64,000 nt of DNA from Strigamia acuminata (taxonomy: Eukaryota > Arthropoda > Chilopoda > Geophilomorpha > Linotaeniidae), in assembly GCA_949358305.1 (NCBI GenBank), contig OX442314.1, positions 38,723,211-38,787,210 on the forward strand. Reading direction: 5' to 3'. The translations under genes were made by a program, and so were the position numbers. Under the pieces are notes generated by a model. The model was not told the origin of the DNA. It ran no database searches and was given only the letters and a program-made list of their open reading frames with translations. Position 1 is the first letter of the stretch. The number at the start of each line of letters is the position of its first letter. Of this stretch, positions 31,010-40,775 are shown piece after piece.

Positions 31010-33529
31010 TCATTTCTTCTCAGGTGATCCCTGGGGAACATCCGGAGGCGGAGGTGGAATTGGATCCTTGGTTACAGGTGGCTTAACCACCTTTGGAGTT
31101 GTCGATTTAACGATCGGTGGAGTCGAGGTGAGTCGCGACGAGCGATCGCTGGGGTCTTCGAATTCCCCTATGAAGTATCGGTCGTGGCCGCCAACTGGTT
31201 TGTATGCTGCGCCGATTCGCTCGTGGATCCAGATACGCGAAAGGAAGGGGGCCAACCCTTGATTGGTGTGGTGGATTCTTTGGGCTTCGGCTGGATTCTT
31301 CGGGGCACGGTGTGCACGTAACAACCGCTGGTGTTGAATGAAATCGACGCCTGGACCTGCTTCAAGAGTTCGCTCCATCCACGAGTAGAGCGAGTGGCCG
31401 TGGTTGCTTGATCGCATAATTTTCTCCTTCGTTTTCTTGGTCATCGTTAAGCTCGGGCAGTGTTGTATCGAACGAGAACTAATAGTTCGCGTTCGCGAAC
31501 TTAGTTCGTAGTTCGCGAACTACGAACGCGAACTAGTTCCCCGTTTTGAAAGAACATGAAAAACGAACGAAGTTCGTTTTTTTGACGCGAACTACGTTCT
31601 AGTTCAGTTCTAGTTCGTTCACCGGACGTTTTATGTCACAGCCAATCATTGACGATTTCTTTTCTATTGTTTTGGCGGATTTGGTGGATTTGCAACAATA
31701 GTTTTCCATTCAATTCCCTTTCGTAATCGTGTTTTCCGAGATCTTTTATCGCACTAATATGGAAGCTGAAGCTGTGGAGTTAACCGAAATTCGTAAGAAA
31801 CCAGTGTTGTCTGAATGGTTTGAGTGATTAACACTTCGTAAATATTTACATGGTAGAAGACTTCCGGATTGTTATAGAAAAGATTCCATTAAAAAAAAAA
31901 TGGTTTCGAGTAAATTTTCTAGTAAAATTCCAACAAAAAACTTGCACGACAAAATCCATTGAAAAAGAGAGATAGAATTATACGTCAAAATGTGCACGAA
32001 AATTTGGATCCAGGATCGCGATACCGTTGGAAAATAATAAAATAAAAGAATGAACCAATCAAACGCGTGTTAAACGTATTAACGACGTCGACAATACATT
32101 CCAGTTGTATTTAACGACTGTTTACATGCAAATCAAATCATTAATTCTTTCAATCATTCGACATGCCGTACAGGAAATCAACAACCAGTTTTGAGGAATT
32201 ATGTTTGCTTACAATCATTACTTATTTCGATGCGATACAAGAGAAATTATTAATTTCTCCTGGTGTAAATAAAAATTTGAATTCGTAAAAAAATATTTGT
32301 AAAATGAACTGAACTAGAACTGAACTAAAACTGAACTAGAACTTAGTTCACTTGGAGTTTTTGGGGGTGAACGGGAACTAGAACTAGTTCCCTAAATTGA
32401 AAACGGTGATGAACGCGAACTAGAACTAGTTCGCGATTTAGTGAACGAGATACAACACTGAGCTCGGGTAATATAACTTTAGATGCGCGTCGATCGGAGG
32501 TAACGGCTTCGGCTCTATCGTCTTTTTGGGCCGCAGGATCTTCGGCTTCGTTTTTGGTCTTCGAATCACCTTCTCCGCGTCCTTGGTCGGGACCAGTCCT
32601 TCGGGGAACTTTATCGTCTCCTCTGGAGTGGCTGTCGGGATTGTCTGACTCGCCGAGGTCTCGGGAAGAGGTTCGTTGGTTAGTACAACCGGTTCGCTTT
32701 GTGGTAAAGCCACAGCTCGGACTACTTGATATGATCGTTCCGGGTCGGCGTCTTCTGCAATTAATTGCGCGCGGACTTGGATACAGGAAGGAACCAATTT
32801 TAGCCACCGTTCGACGAGAGCGGGAGGCAGCTGAAAACTTTCGTGGGCGACAACTGCCCAGGCGGCCAGTGCCACACGGGCGTTTCTAAATGTAGACGCG
32901 GCCAGCACAAGCGACATCATGTCGGTGATTACGACTGTCGTACGTGCCATTCGTGACGGGTGATCCCGTCCAGGGCTGTTGGTGAACTCGATGGCTGCAC
33001 CTCGGATGTTCGTCACTGCGATTTGCATCGTTCTGGCTTGGTAGTCATCGATGTCGGACACCATCTCTTTTGCTTGCTCGATCGTGGTTGTATCGAGGAA
33101 TGACTGTAATTCATACGGTGTTGGGTCAAACTGGGTTGTGGCCCGAGTGTCTGAAAACTTGTTATTGGAGGTTGGTCTTGAAGGCGTCCGATCAATTTCG
33201 TCGGCTCCAACTACGGCTGCTTGTCTCGAATTAATTAAAACTCGTTGAACGTCTGATTCGGGCTCATCCCAAACAATCGGCGTTCTCGATGTGGAAATCT
33301 CGCTTCGTGTTTCTTCCGGTACGGCCGGGAAAATCGGTCCAAAACGATCTTGGCGTCGCTTGAGTTGCTCAAAGGAACTCAGCGATTTTTGTCTGTTAAG
33401 CGCCTGTTGTTGTCGTGACGGAACGCGTAGTGCAAAGTTGAAAGGGTAGTCGAGGTTAAGTATCTTGATTGGCTTTTCGTTTGTAATACGTAGTTGATTG
33501 TTGGAGTCTCCTTGCGATTGTTTTTGTCC
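31010..33529 (-). pseudogene. E2 ORF3 homologue, interrupted by a hAT-like element
   Basis: Two blocks (33529-32469 and 31449-31010) match the E3 ORF3: TDLMSxxLAAxTFRNARVA, VVAHExFQxPPALVxxW, and FIQHQRLLRAHRAP...AQRIHHTNQG. The 1003-bp element at 31458 splits them. The frame is open back to a CCTAG|GGAC acceptor-like site at 33530/33529, in phase like the E3 acceptor. The first exon and about 350 N-terminal residues of the E3 protein have no counterpart here. No membrane segment. Dead by insertion, but otherwise well kept. Confidence 0.82.
31458..32460. mobile_element. hAT-like non-autonomous element in E2 ORF3
   Basis: 1003 bp, left end CAGTGTTGTATCGAACGAG, right end complementary (CAGTGTTGTATCTCGTTC on the minus strand), flanked by the 8-bp duplication AGCTCGGG (31450-31457 and 32461-32468). 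Ends are dense in GAACTAGTTC-type palindromes. The interior is AT-rich with no transposase. A relative starts at 63280. Confidence 0.92.
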
Positions 33530-33610
33530 CTAGGAGGTCGGGGTAATTACGTCATATTGTTTTATCGCTTTTGATTGGTTATGCCAACCATTTTGGATTT
33601 TATTGCTTTA

Positions 33611-36600
33611 TCATGTCCTCCCGGTGATTTTACCGTCCTTTATAAACGGGTTTGGTACCTTTTTTCTTGTACTTTGTCGTGTTATAGGTTTCGGTATTTT
33701 ACTTCTTGATCGTGCGGATTTTCTAGTAATTTCTGTTTCTTTTTCAGGAGTTTTAGGAGTTTCACCGTTAACTGCTGCTTCCTCCCCTCCTAAACTTCCA
33801 TCTGGGGCGCTAGTTAGTTCGGCGTTGTCTGGAGTTGCGTGAGTCGTATTTTCGTTTAAGTCTGAAACTGTGGCGACATCGTCGAACGTATCTCGTATCG
33901 TGGGCGATGGAGATGGCTGCGTTTGGTCCTCGGCCCATTCTTCTTGTGGAAATTCCGGCAAGTAAGGCGTCAGTTCTCGAGCGTGGATTGATCGAAAATT
34001 TACATTATCGGCCAAACGTTGCAGAGAAAATGCGTTCCCGCCGTGGGCTTTGGTAATTACGTATGGGCCGTCTCGTTTGTCGGCTAAACCGGCATGAATC
34101 CCTTTATCTGCACTGGATAAAATGTGAGTGTCCTTCCATACGAGATCATTGATTTTAAAATTACAAAATTGTGTGTTCTTTTCAGACTTTTTTACTCGCT
34201 CTCGCATGTCAAACACATGTGACATCATGTGCTTGTAGGTTGCCGAAATTGCTTGTTCGAGTTGATGTACGTAGATGTGAGGATTTTTTGGATCGACTTT
34301 TCGAATTCCTTCTGGAATACGTGGATCCCAGGGCACTCGTAGCTCTCGAGCGAAGTTGAGATAAGCCGGGGAAAAGCCGCGGTTTCTCGAAATGGTCGTT
34401 CGGATGCTAAATGCAATTTCTTTAAGGAACTCGTCCCATTTGGAGTGTACATCTGTGAATATGGCAAGTGCATATTTTATGTCGCGGTTGAGGCGTTCCA
34501 CGGGATTGGCCCGTGGGTTATACGTCGATGTGAATGATGGTTGGATGTCGAACTGATTACAGAAGTCCTTGTATAGTCTCGAAGCGAATTGTGGTCCATT
34601 ATCGGAGATTAGCTTTCGGGGGAAACCAAAATGTAACGCGACTTCGTAGAGACACTGAATTATTTTCTGCTTGGTCGGGTGGGCCATCGGATATAACTCT
34701 GGCCATCCTGTCGCGACATCCATGATCACGAGTATATATTTGTGGCTATTTGCACTCGTTATTTTAGGGCCCATGAGGTCCACGCTCCAACAATCAAAGG
34801 GGGCGAATGGTCCGAGTGATAAGTTCTCGTAGTTAGCCTTATTTCGGGGTTTGCAGGCTTGACAACGTGGACAGTGTCGGATAAATCGCACAATGTCTCT
34901 TCTCATTTCGGGCCAATAGTATAGTTGAATAGCCCGGTAGAGAGTTCTCGCCACGCCGGCATGTCCGGCTAATGGGTGTCCGTGTACCATCCACAGAATT
35001 TGTGTGCGGACTTTTCTCGGGATAACGACTTTAATTGAACTCCCTGACTCTGTCAAGTCGTCCCGAAAGTTCGGATGGTATTTTAACAATAGGCCATCGT
35101 CTATAAGATAAGCGGATGCCTTGATCTTAAACTCCTCTCGGTGTTCCTCACTATAGACGTCGCTCGGGAAAGTCTCGTTAGTTAAATAGTCGTAGAATCT
35201 TTTGCAGAAGGCGGTGTCGTTTTTCTGAGCTTCAATGAGCTCTCCGCGAGTGGGAGGGACACAGTTCGTGCCTTTACTCACATGTGAAACGAAAGCTCGT
35301 ACAAATTTATCCGAGATTCTGGGTTCGATAGTCAAGTCGTAATTTGGTCTGGCGTTTTTTGCCGACTGATACGCCCTCATCCAATATCCGACGTATTTTT
35401 CATCGGAAGATTCTAATTTCTCTTTCGGTAGTTCGTTTTGTTTTCGGAATTCCCACTTCCTGATCGGGGTGGGACAGTAGGCTATCCGAGAATCGTCGTC
35501 ACCGTCATCGTCTGGCTCGTCGGGTTCTGAGGCAGGAGCTCTAGAGAGCGCGTCGGCGACTGTGTTGTACTTCCCTGGTTTGTACTCGATTTGTAAGTCG
35601 TAAGCCATGAGCTCTAATTGCCATCGAGCCATCCGACCCGAAGGTTCTTTGAGGCCCATGAACCACCTTAATGCTTGATGGTCAGTCTGGACGGTGAATT
35701 TTGTAAACTCGAGGTAAGGCCTGAATTTACGAACTGCCCATACGATAGCCAAGCACTCGAGCTCGGTCGCTGAGTAATTTTTCTCGGCGGCTTGAATTTT
35801 TCGGCTGATGAAGATTGTGGGTACTTCTTGTTGGATGCCGTCGATCTCGTGCATTTGCATTAATGCAGCCCCCAATCCGATTTTACTTGCATCCGTATGT
35901 AGGATAAATTCGCGATTCAAGTCGGGAAGAGGGATGGTTTTGGTGTCGATTAGCATTTGTTTGATTTTGTCAAACGCTGCTTCGCAATGACTGGTCCATT
36001 TAAATTTGATTTCGGGATCTTTCGGTGGGTCCTCTTTTGGATTTATTTTCTGGACAGTTTTTAGAAGATCGGTGATCGGGGCCGCGACTTCCGCTAAATG
36101 TGGTAGGAGTCGGCCAAAGAAATTTACCATTCCTAAAAAACGTTGTACCCCTTTCACGTCCGTAGGTGCTGGGAAATCGGTGATCGCTCGCACTTTCTTT
36201 GGATTTATGGATAAGCCATTGACTCCAACTTTGTATCCAAGAAACGCAAGTTCTTTTCGGCAAAACTGGCTTTTTCCGGGGTGTATGTGGAGTCCGGCTT
36301 CTGCTAAACGACGTATTACTTCGTCGATATGTCCGATGTGTTCGTCAAAAGTTTGGGAAACAATAATAATGTCATCTAGATATGCCCAGGCGTATTTATG
36401 TAGCGCGTCGCCCAAGACTTTCTCGATTAATCGTTGAAATGTTGCCGGGGCATTTACTAGCCCGAATGGCATGACATTAAACATCAATCGGCCCATCGGG
36501 GACCAGAAAGCGGTTTTTTCTTTGTCTTCGTTACGGAGTTCGACCTGCCAATATCCTTTCGACAGATCCATCGTTGTTACCCATTTAAATGGGGCTAATT

Positions 36601-37600
36601 CTCGAAGTATAGCTTCGATTGATGGCATCTGGACGGGGTCGATAACGGTAATGGCGTTTAATGGCTGATAATCGATACACAGTCTGGGTTCCGATCCTGC
36701 GCGCATGACGAGCACGATTCTCATCGCGTATTCTCCTAATGCTTCGGACACTATCCCCTTGTCTAGCAAGTCTTGACAGATTGTTTTGACGATTTCGCGT
36801 TTTTGGGGGTTCATGCCCTTGAATGGAACTCGTACTGGCTTATCCGTACTTAATTCTATTTCGTGCTTGACGTAATTAGTTTTTCCCGGTTCTTTAGTCA
36901 GGATTTTTTGATGTTTTTGCAACATTTCTTCAAGTAATTTGGTCTGGGCCTCTCCTAGGTTCGCGTCCATGGCCAAATCGTGAGCCAAATTATCTTCCTG
37001 GAGTCGTGCGTTAAATGATTTAAAATCGTAATCTTGTACATCTTGTACCCCTACTGGTCGCACTTCTCCAGCAGCGGTTTTTACGGCCACATTCTCGCTT
37101 ATTCCCCGTAGTTTGTCGCGTTGCTTCTTGTCCAAAGATTCGTATAGATCCGAAGAGATGAAGGATCGGTCAGCTCCCGAATCCAACAAACCGATGAATT
37201 TTTTGTCATTAAACTTGATTGTTAACATCGCGAGTGAATCTTTCCTCTCTTTAGCTAAATTACAATGTAAAATGCGTTTCTTTCGAGGTGGGGCTTCCTC
37301 GTAGGCGTGAGGTAATTCTTTAAATATCTCGGCTATTTTTTCGCCGTCTGCCGTATTAGTGGTTGGGCCACTATATTCGAGTTTTTCTGTGGTGAAGTAA
37401 GCCGTGGTGAAATAGGCGACTTTCATCCGTAATTCCTTAATCTGTTTTTCTAACCAATTGGTGTTTTTCCATTTGGCCTTTAGTTCGTCTTCCGAACTGG
37501 AGTCGCCAGTTTCTTTCTTTTTTATTTCGAGTTTTAATTTGACTACTTCTTCCGTAATTACTTCGTTAATTGCTTGGTTAATTGTCTTGTTCGTGGTCAT
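33611..37600 (-). CDS. pol: E2 pol polyprotein, protease damaged
   Basis: An open frame of 1329 residues from ATG at 37600. It has the protease DSGAD motif but lacks about 80 residues present in E3, including the ILLIGMDLM segment that builds the second half of the protease fold, so the protease is probably dead. Reverse transcriptase (MDLSKGYWQ, MPFGLVNAPATFQ, YLDD), RNase H (HTDASKIGLGAAL) and integrase (HGHP..H...CPRCQAC; VDLMGP, SDNGPQF, NPVERLN; DGPYVI) are complete. The rest of E2 is truncated, so this protein would need a partner element. Confidence 0.92.
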   Translation of the reverse strand: MTTNKTINQAINEVITEEVVKLKLEIKKKETGDSSSEDELKAKWKNTNWLEKQIKELRMKVAYFTTAYFTTEKLEYSGPTTNTADGEKIAEIFKELPHAYEEAPPRKKRILHCNLAKERKDSLAMLTIKFNDKKFIGLLDSGADRSFISSDLYESLDKKQRDKLRGISENVAVKTAAGEVRPVGVQDVQDYDFKSFNARLQEDNLAHDLAMDANLGEAQTKLLEEMLQKHQKILTKEPGKTNYVKHEIELSTDKPVRVPFKGMNPQKREIVKTICQDLLDKGIVSEALGEYAMRIVLVMRAGSEPRLCIDYQPLNAITVIDPVQMPSIEAILRELAPFKWVTTMDLSKGYWQVELRNEDKEKTAFWSPMGRLMFNVMPFGLVNAPATFQRLIEKVLGDALHKYAWAYLDDIIIVSQTFDEHIGHIDEVIRRLAEAGLHIHPGKSQFCRKELAFLGYKVGVNGLSINPKKVRAITDFPAPTDVKGVQRFLGMVNFFGRLLPHLAEVAAPITDLLKTVQKINPKEDPPKDPEIKFKWTSHCEAAFDKIKQMLIDTKTIPLPDLNREFILHTDASKIGLGAALMQMHEIDGIQQEVPTIFISRKIQAAEKNYSATELECLAIVWAVRKFRPYLEFTKFTVQTDHQALRWFMGLKEPSGRMARWQLELMAYDLQIEYKPGKYNTVADALSRAPASEPDEPDDDGDDDSRIAYCPTPIRKWEFRKQNELPKEKLESSDEKYVGYWMRAYQSAKNARPNYDLTIEPRISDKFVRAFVSHVSKGTNCVPPTRGELIEAQKNDTAFCKRFYDYLTNETFPSDVYSEEHREEFKIKASAYLIDDGLLLKYHPNFRDDLTESGSSIKVVIPRKVRTQILWMVHGHPLAGHAGVARTLYRAIQLYYWPEMRRDIVRFIRHCPRCQACKPRNKANYENLSLGPFAPFDCWSVDLMGPKITSANSHKYILVIMDVATGWPELYPMAHPTKQKIIQCLYEVALHFGFPRKLISDNGPQFASRLYKDFCNQFDIQPSFTSTYNPRANPVERLNRDIKYALAIFTDVHSKWDEFLKEIAFSIRTTISRNRGFSPAYLNFARELRVPWDPRIPEGIRKVDPKNPHIYVHQLEQAISATYKHMMSHVFDMRERVKKSEKNTQFCNFKINDLVWKDTHILSSADKGIHAGLADKRDGPYVITKAHGGNAFSLQRLADNVNFRSIHARELTPYLPEFPQEEWAEDQTQPSPSPTIRDTFDDVATVSDLNENTTHATPDNAELTSAPDGSLGGEEAAVNGETPKTPEKETEITRKSARSRSKIPKPITRQSTRKKVPNPFIKDGKITGRT

Positions 37601-37619
37601 ATTCGGGGTTTGGTCTTCC

Positions 37620-39510
37620 GGGCGTGCAGACAGATTTATTGTTTTTTCTCTGTCTGCTTTAACCAGTTTTTTGTCAGTTCCTCGAATTTAGCTGTTAGCT
37701 TTTCTAACAATGCTTCGTTTTTGGCGGCTTCCTTCTCTTCCTTCCTTTTCTTTCGTTTTGGACAATCTCTTCTCCAGTGTCCCACCTCGTTACAGTAGTT
37801 ACAAGGTTTTGTGGTGGAGTTATCTGTTTTCGGGTACGGTCGACCGTGAGACGACGTCGTCTCACGAATTCTTTTTTCTCGTAGGGTTTTTTGCTTTTCG
37901 GGTTATGGTGCTCCGTCTTATTCGCTGCCTTCATTCGGGGTCGGTAGCTTGGGGCAGTTTCTTTTCCCATGTTGGCGTGGAGAATTTCTTCTTCTTGCTG
38001 GCTATCGCTGGTATCCCCTCCTGAGTTTTGCTCGGAGTTATCTTCTTCACTTTCCCTCCCTTCCTCGAGATTAGTGGCGTCGGAGTTCGTACTGGCTCGT
38101 TATGCTTTTGGAGCCGGTATTGGGTTCGAGGTGGCTTTATCGTTTGCCTTTTTTGGAGGTGCGGCCTCGATTTCCCCGTTCAGGAAGCTACGCGACTGGA
38201 TTAGTCTCCCTGCGTCATGATTCTTTGCATGAATCCGCTGTATGCGGAGCTGCGTTTGTGTTCTTTGCTCGGGCGTCAGGGCTTCCGTATAACGGTCGTC
38301 CACTTCTTCGTGATACTCATTTACAAATTTTAACAGTTGTTCGAAACTGTCGGCTGTCGGCGCGTTCATGTCTCTCAGTACTTTCTTCGAAGTGTCGTTT
38401 AATCCCTTTTCGAAAATCACGTTTTGCGCATATTCGTCGAGTGGCGTATCCAACTCGTTGAATAGACTTTTTGCTCGTCGGAAATAGGCTCGCAGTTCTT
38501 CTCCCAAGGCTTGTAGCATGAGACTAACTCTCTGCCTGATTTCTTTTTGTGTCTCGCCGTACTGATTGTTGAAAGCGATGACAAATTGCTCCCAAGTTTT
38601 TAATTTTGCTTCCACATACCAGGCTCGAGCTTCCCCTACTAACATTTCTGGTAAACCCTTCGCCACCATCTCGTCGGGTTCGGCTCCGAGCCGCGAAATG
38701 GTGAGTGCCACTTCGTCGAGGAATTTATTCCCGGCTCTCCAAGTCTCGTCGAACCTCATTAGCCGCAACTGTGACCACTTTATGTTTCGGTCTTTTTGTT
38801 CTAAGGCCCATTGATCGGCAGAATACTTTCGAAGAAGGCTCTCGTTCTGCCTTGGTCGATTTCTTAGATTTCGGTTTTGATTGACTTGAGAGTCGGCGCG
38901 TGCCCGCTCCTCGAGTGCTCTTAATCTAGCTTCCATTATGGGATCGGCTTGGTATTGGTTCCCACAGTTCGGGGACGTAGCTCCATTTTGTGGCGCGAAT
39001 CGGTTGAAATTATCGTTGGTCGAGTTCGGGTCAGTCAAGGTCGGTGTTGTCGAGTTTAGTTGAGACTCGGTCAGTTGTGTTTCGGGGGGGGGAAATTCCA
39101 TTTATGGCTGTTCCATTTAGGACCCCGTTCTTTTGTCCGATCAAAATTGTCGATTTTCTTTCGCCGTAAAGTTGCGACTTTTGTCTTGCGGCTTCTCGGT
39201 CGGCTTCGTTGGCGGCTTGTATTTTGATTCTTTCCGCTTCATTTGCGGCGTCGACATTGGCTTGTACTGTCTGGATATCCTCGAGGCTTGGCATTGCCAA
39301 CCTGTTCCGTCCTTGTTGGTTTCGGAGGTGATTTCGCTGATTTATTAGTCTAATCATCTCCGCATTAGGATCCTTTGGCGTTTGACTGGTGTGGCCAGCT
39401 CTCGTAGCGAAGGATTGGGCGATTGCCCACGACTGTTGACCCTTATTATTTCGACGGTCCTGCTGGAAGGCTTCCAGAAATTCGTTCTGGATTTCGACTG
39501 GTTCGTCCAC
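37620..39510 (-). pseudogene. gag: E2 gag pseudogene, 5'-truncated
   Basis: Matches E3 gag from about its residue 430 on. The frame shifts at a run of nine G/C (39084-39092), an in-frame TAA stands at 38100-38102 where the E3 protein has Tyr, and a further shift lies near 37860. Afterwards the zinc knuckle CNYCNEVGHWRRDC is still readable. The capsid-like part (WSQLRLMRFDETWRAGNKFLDEVAL in successive blocks) is well kept. It cannot give a whole Gag. Confidence 0.88.
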
Positions 39511-39530
39511 TATACTATCCCATCCTTTTT

Positions 39531-40670
39531 ATCCAAAGCAACCATATATTTTTTCAATTTTTTGCTATGCCAATGATAGCTTTTGACATGCAAAACTCTG
39601 CTGTCTGGATCACTGTCGCTATCCTCAGAGCTCATTACATCCAACTTCAAATAAAATTGTCCTGATTTTTGCTTTTTTTGATGGTCGTAGTGTTGTATGA
39701 TCCTCTAAAGCTTTTTGGCGTCGCTTCAGTTCTTTAAAAAAAAAATCAATATTAAAATACAGTAATGTAAAATTAAATTGATCTGTACTTAGTTTTTTCC
39801 TTTAATATTTTTTTTGACTTTCTGTGTGGGTTGTTGCACTTCCATGTGCACTCTTCTTCCTGCACTCCTTTTCTCTTAGAATTTTAAAGTATCTGCTCAA
39901 TGCCACTGAAGAGTTAAAAAATAGATTTATTTTAATTCTTTACCAATACATACATATTACTTATCCTGAATATGCAAATCCTTAGCATCTGGTGTTGCAT
40001 TTTTTACATAATTTATGATGTCATCTGTGACAGTTCGATTTGCATGAGACCAAGTAACTAAAAATAACAACAAAATATATTAGTTGCTAAATTTCGTCCG
40101 TAGATGACGCTGGTGGTTGACTCTGTCATCACCTCGTGGTGACCTCGTCATCGAAATAATTAATTAGGAAAACGTGGGGGGGGGGGGGTGATAGGAGATT
40201 TCCTATTGAATCCAACCGCCCATTTGAGACAGTTTGCTTTGGGATCTCAACCAGGAATGATCTCTTTCTTTACATTTAGTTTGGCCTGATGTCAGCCAGT
40301 TTATGGTTCTGACTGATGGTGACTGCTATTATCTGCTATTACATTTGATTGTGCATTGCTATTTAAGTTGTGTTATAACTATAGGTACCTACTTTTGACT
40401 AGGTGGACAGTGGACACTGGAGAGATCTCGTCCGAGGTTGATGAGACTTTGTCCAATGGCTCGCATTTTGGTGGAAAATGTCTCAAGCCACCTGCTCTGG
40501 AACAGGCAGGATCTTCCTTGTTTAAAAAAATTAATAAATAAAGTTCACCATGCGTGTCTCACAACGTTATCTCGACGTATTTATTAGAGAGTGAATAATA
40601 AATGAACTTGACGAATCGAACAGTGAACATATATGTTGTTTTCGTTCCAATAACGTTCCCTTTAAGTTGT
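39531..40670. other. Region with transposon-like debris
   Basis: 39535-39720 (minus) holds a coding-like scrap (SSEDSDSDPDSRVLHVKSYHW) resembling ORFs next to transposon proteins, broken by stops. A run of G (about 40176-40188) followed by TGATAGGAG and an AATAAA near 40533 would fit a polypurine tract and a small plus-strand LTR ending near 40563, but no partner LTR was found. Confidence 0.3.
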
Positions 40671-40672
40671 CT

Positions 40673-40679
40673 TATAAAA
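40673..40679 (+). promoter_or_regulatory. TATA box of the cullin-like gene
   Basis: TATAAAA about 100 bp upstream of the ATG. The implied short leader contains four tandem copies of a TCTTCAGTA-type 9-mer (about 40710-40745). Confidence 0.55.
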
Positions 40680-40775
40680 AGAGCAAGAATCACTTATCAA
40701 ATCATTCGTCTTCAGTATCTTCAGTATCTTCAGCATCTTCAGTACTGCAACTACTTGCTCTAATATTCGATCGAA

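Larger units (their letters stand above)
29845..39530 (-). mobile_element. E2: degenerate, 5'-truncated Ty3/gypsy element
   Basis: Minus-strand element related to E3. It keeps a 3' LTR (29845-30928), an ORF3 pseudogene, an open pol and a broken gag, but lacks the 5' LTR, primer site and the first ~430 residues of gag. Homology ends near 39510-39530. Two hAT-like elements sit in the LTR and in ORF3. No target duplication can be checked because the 5' end is lost. Confidence 0.92.
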
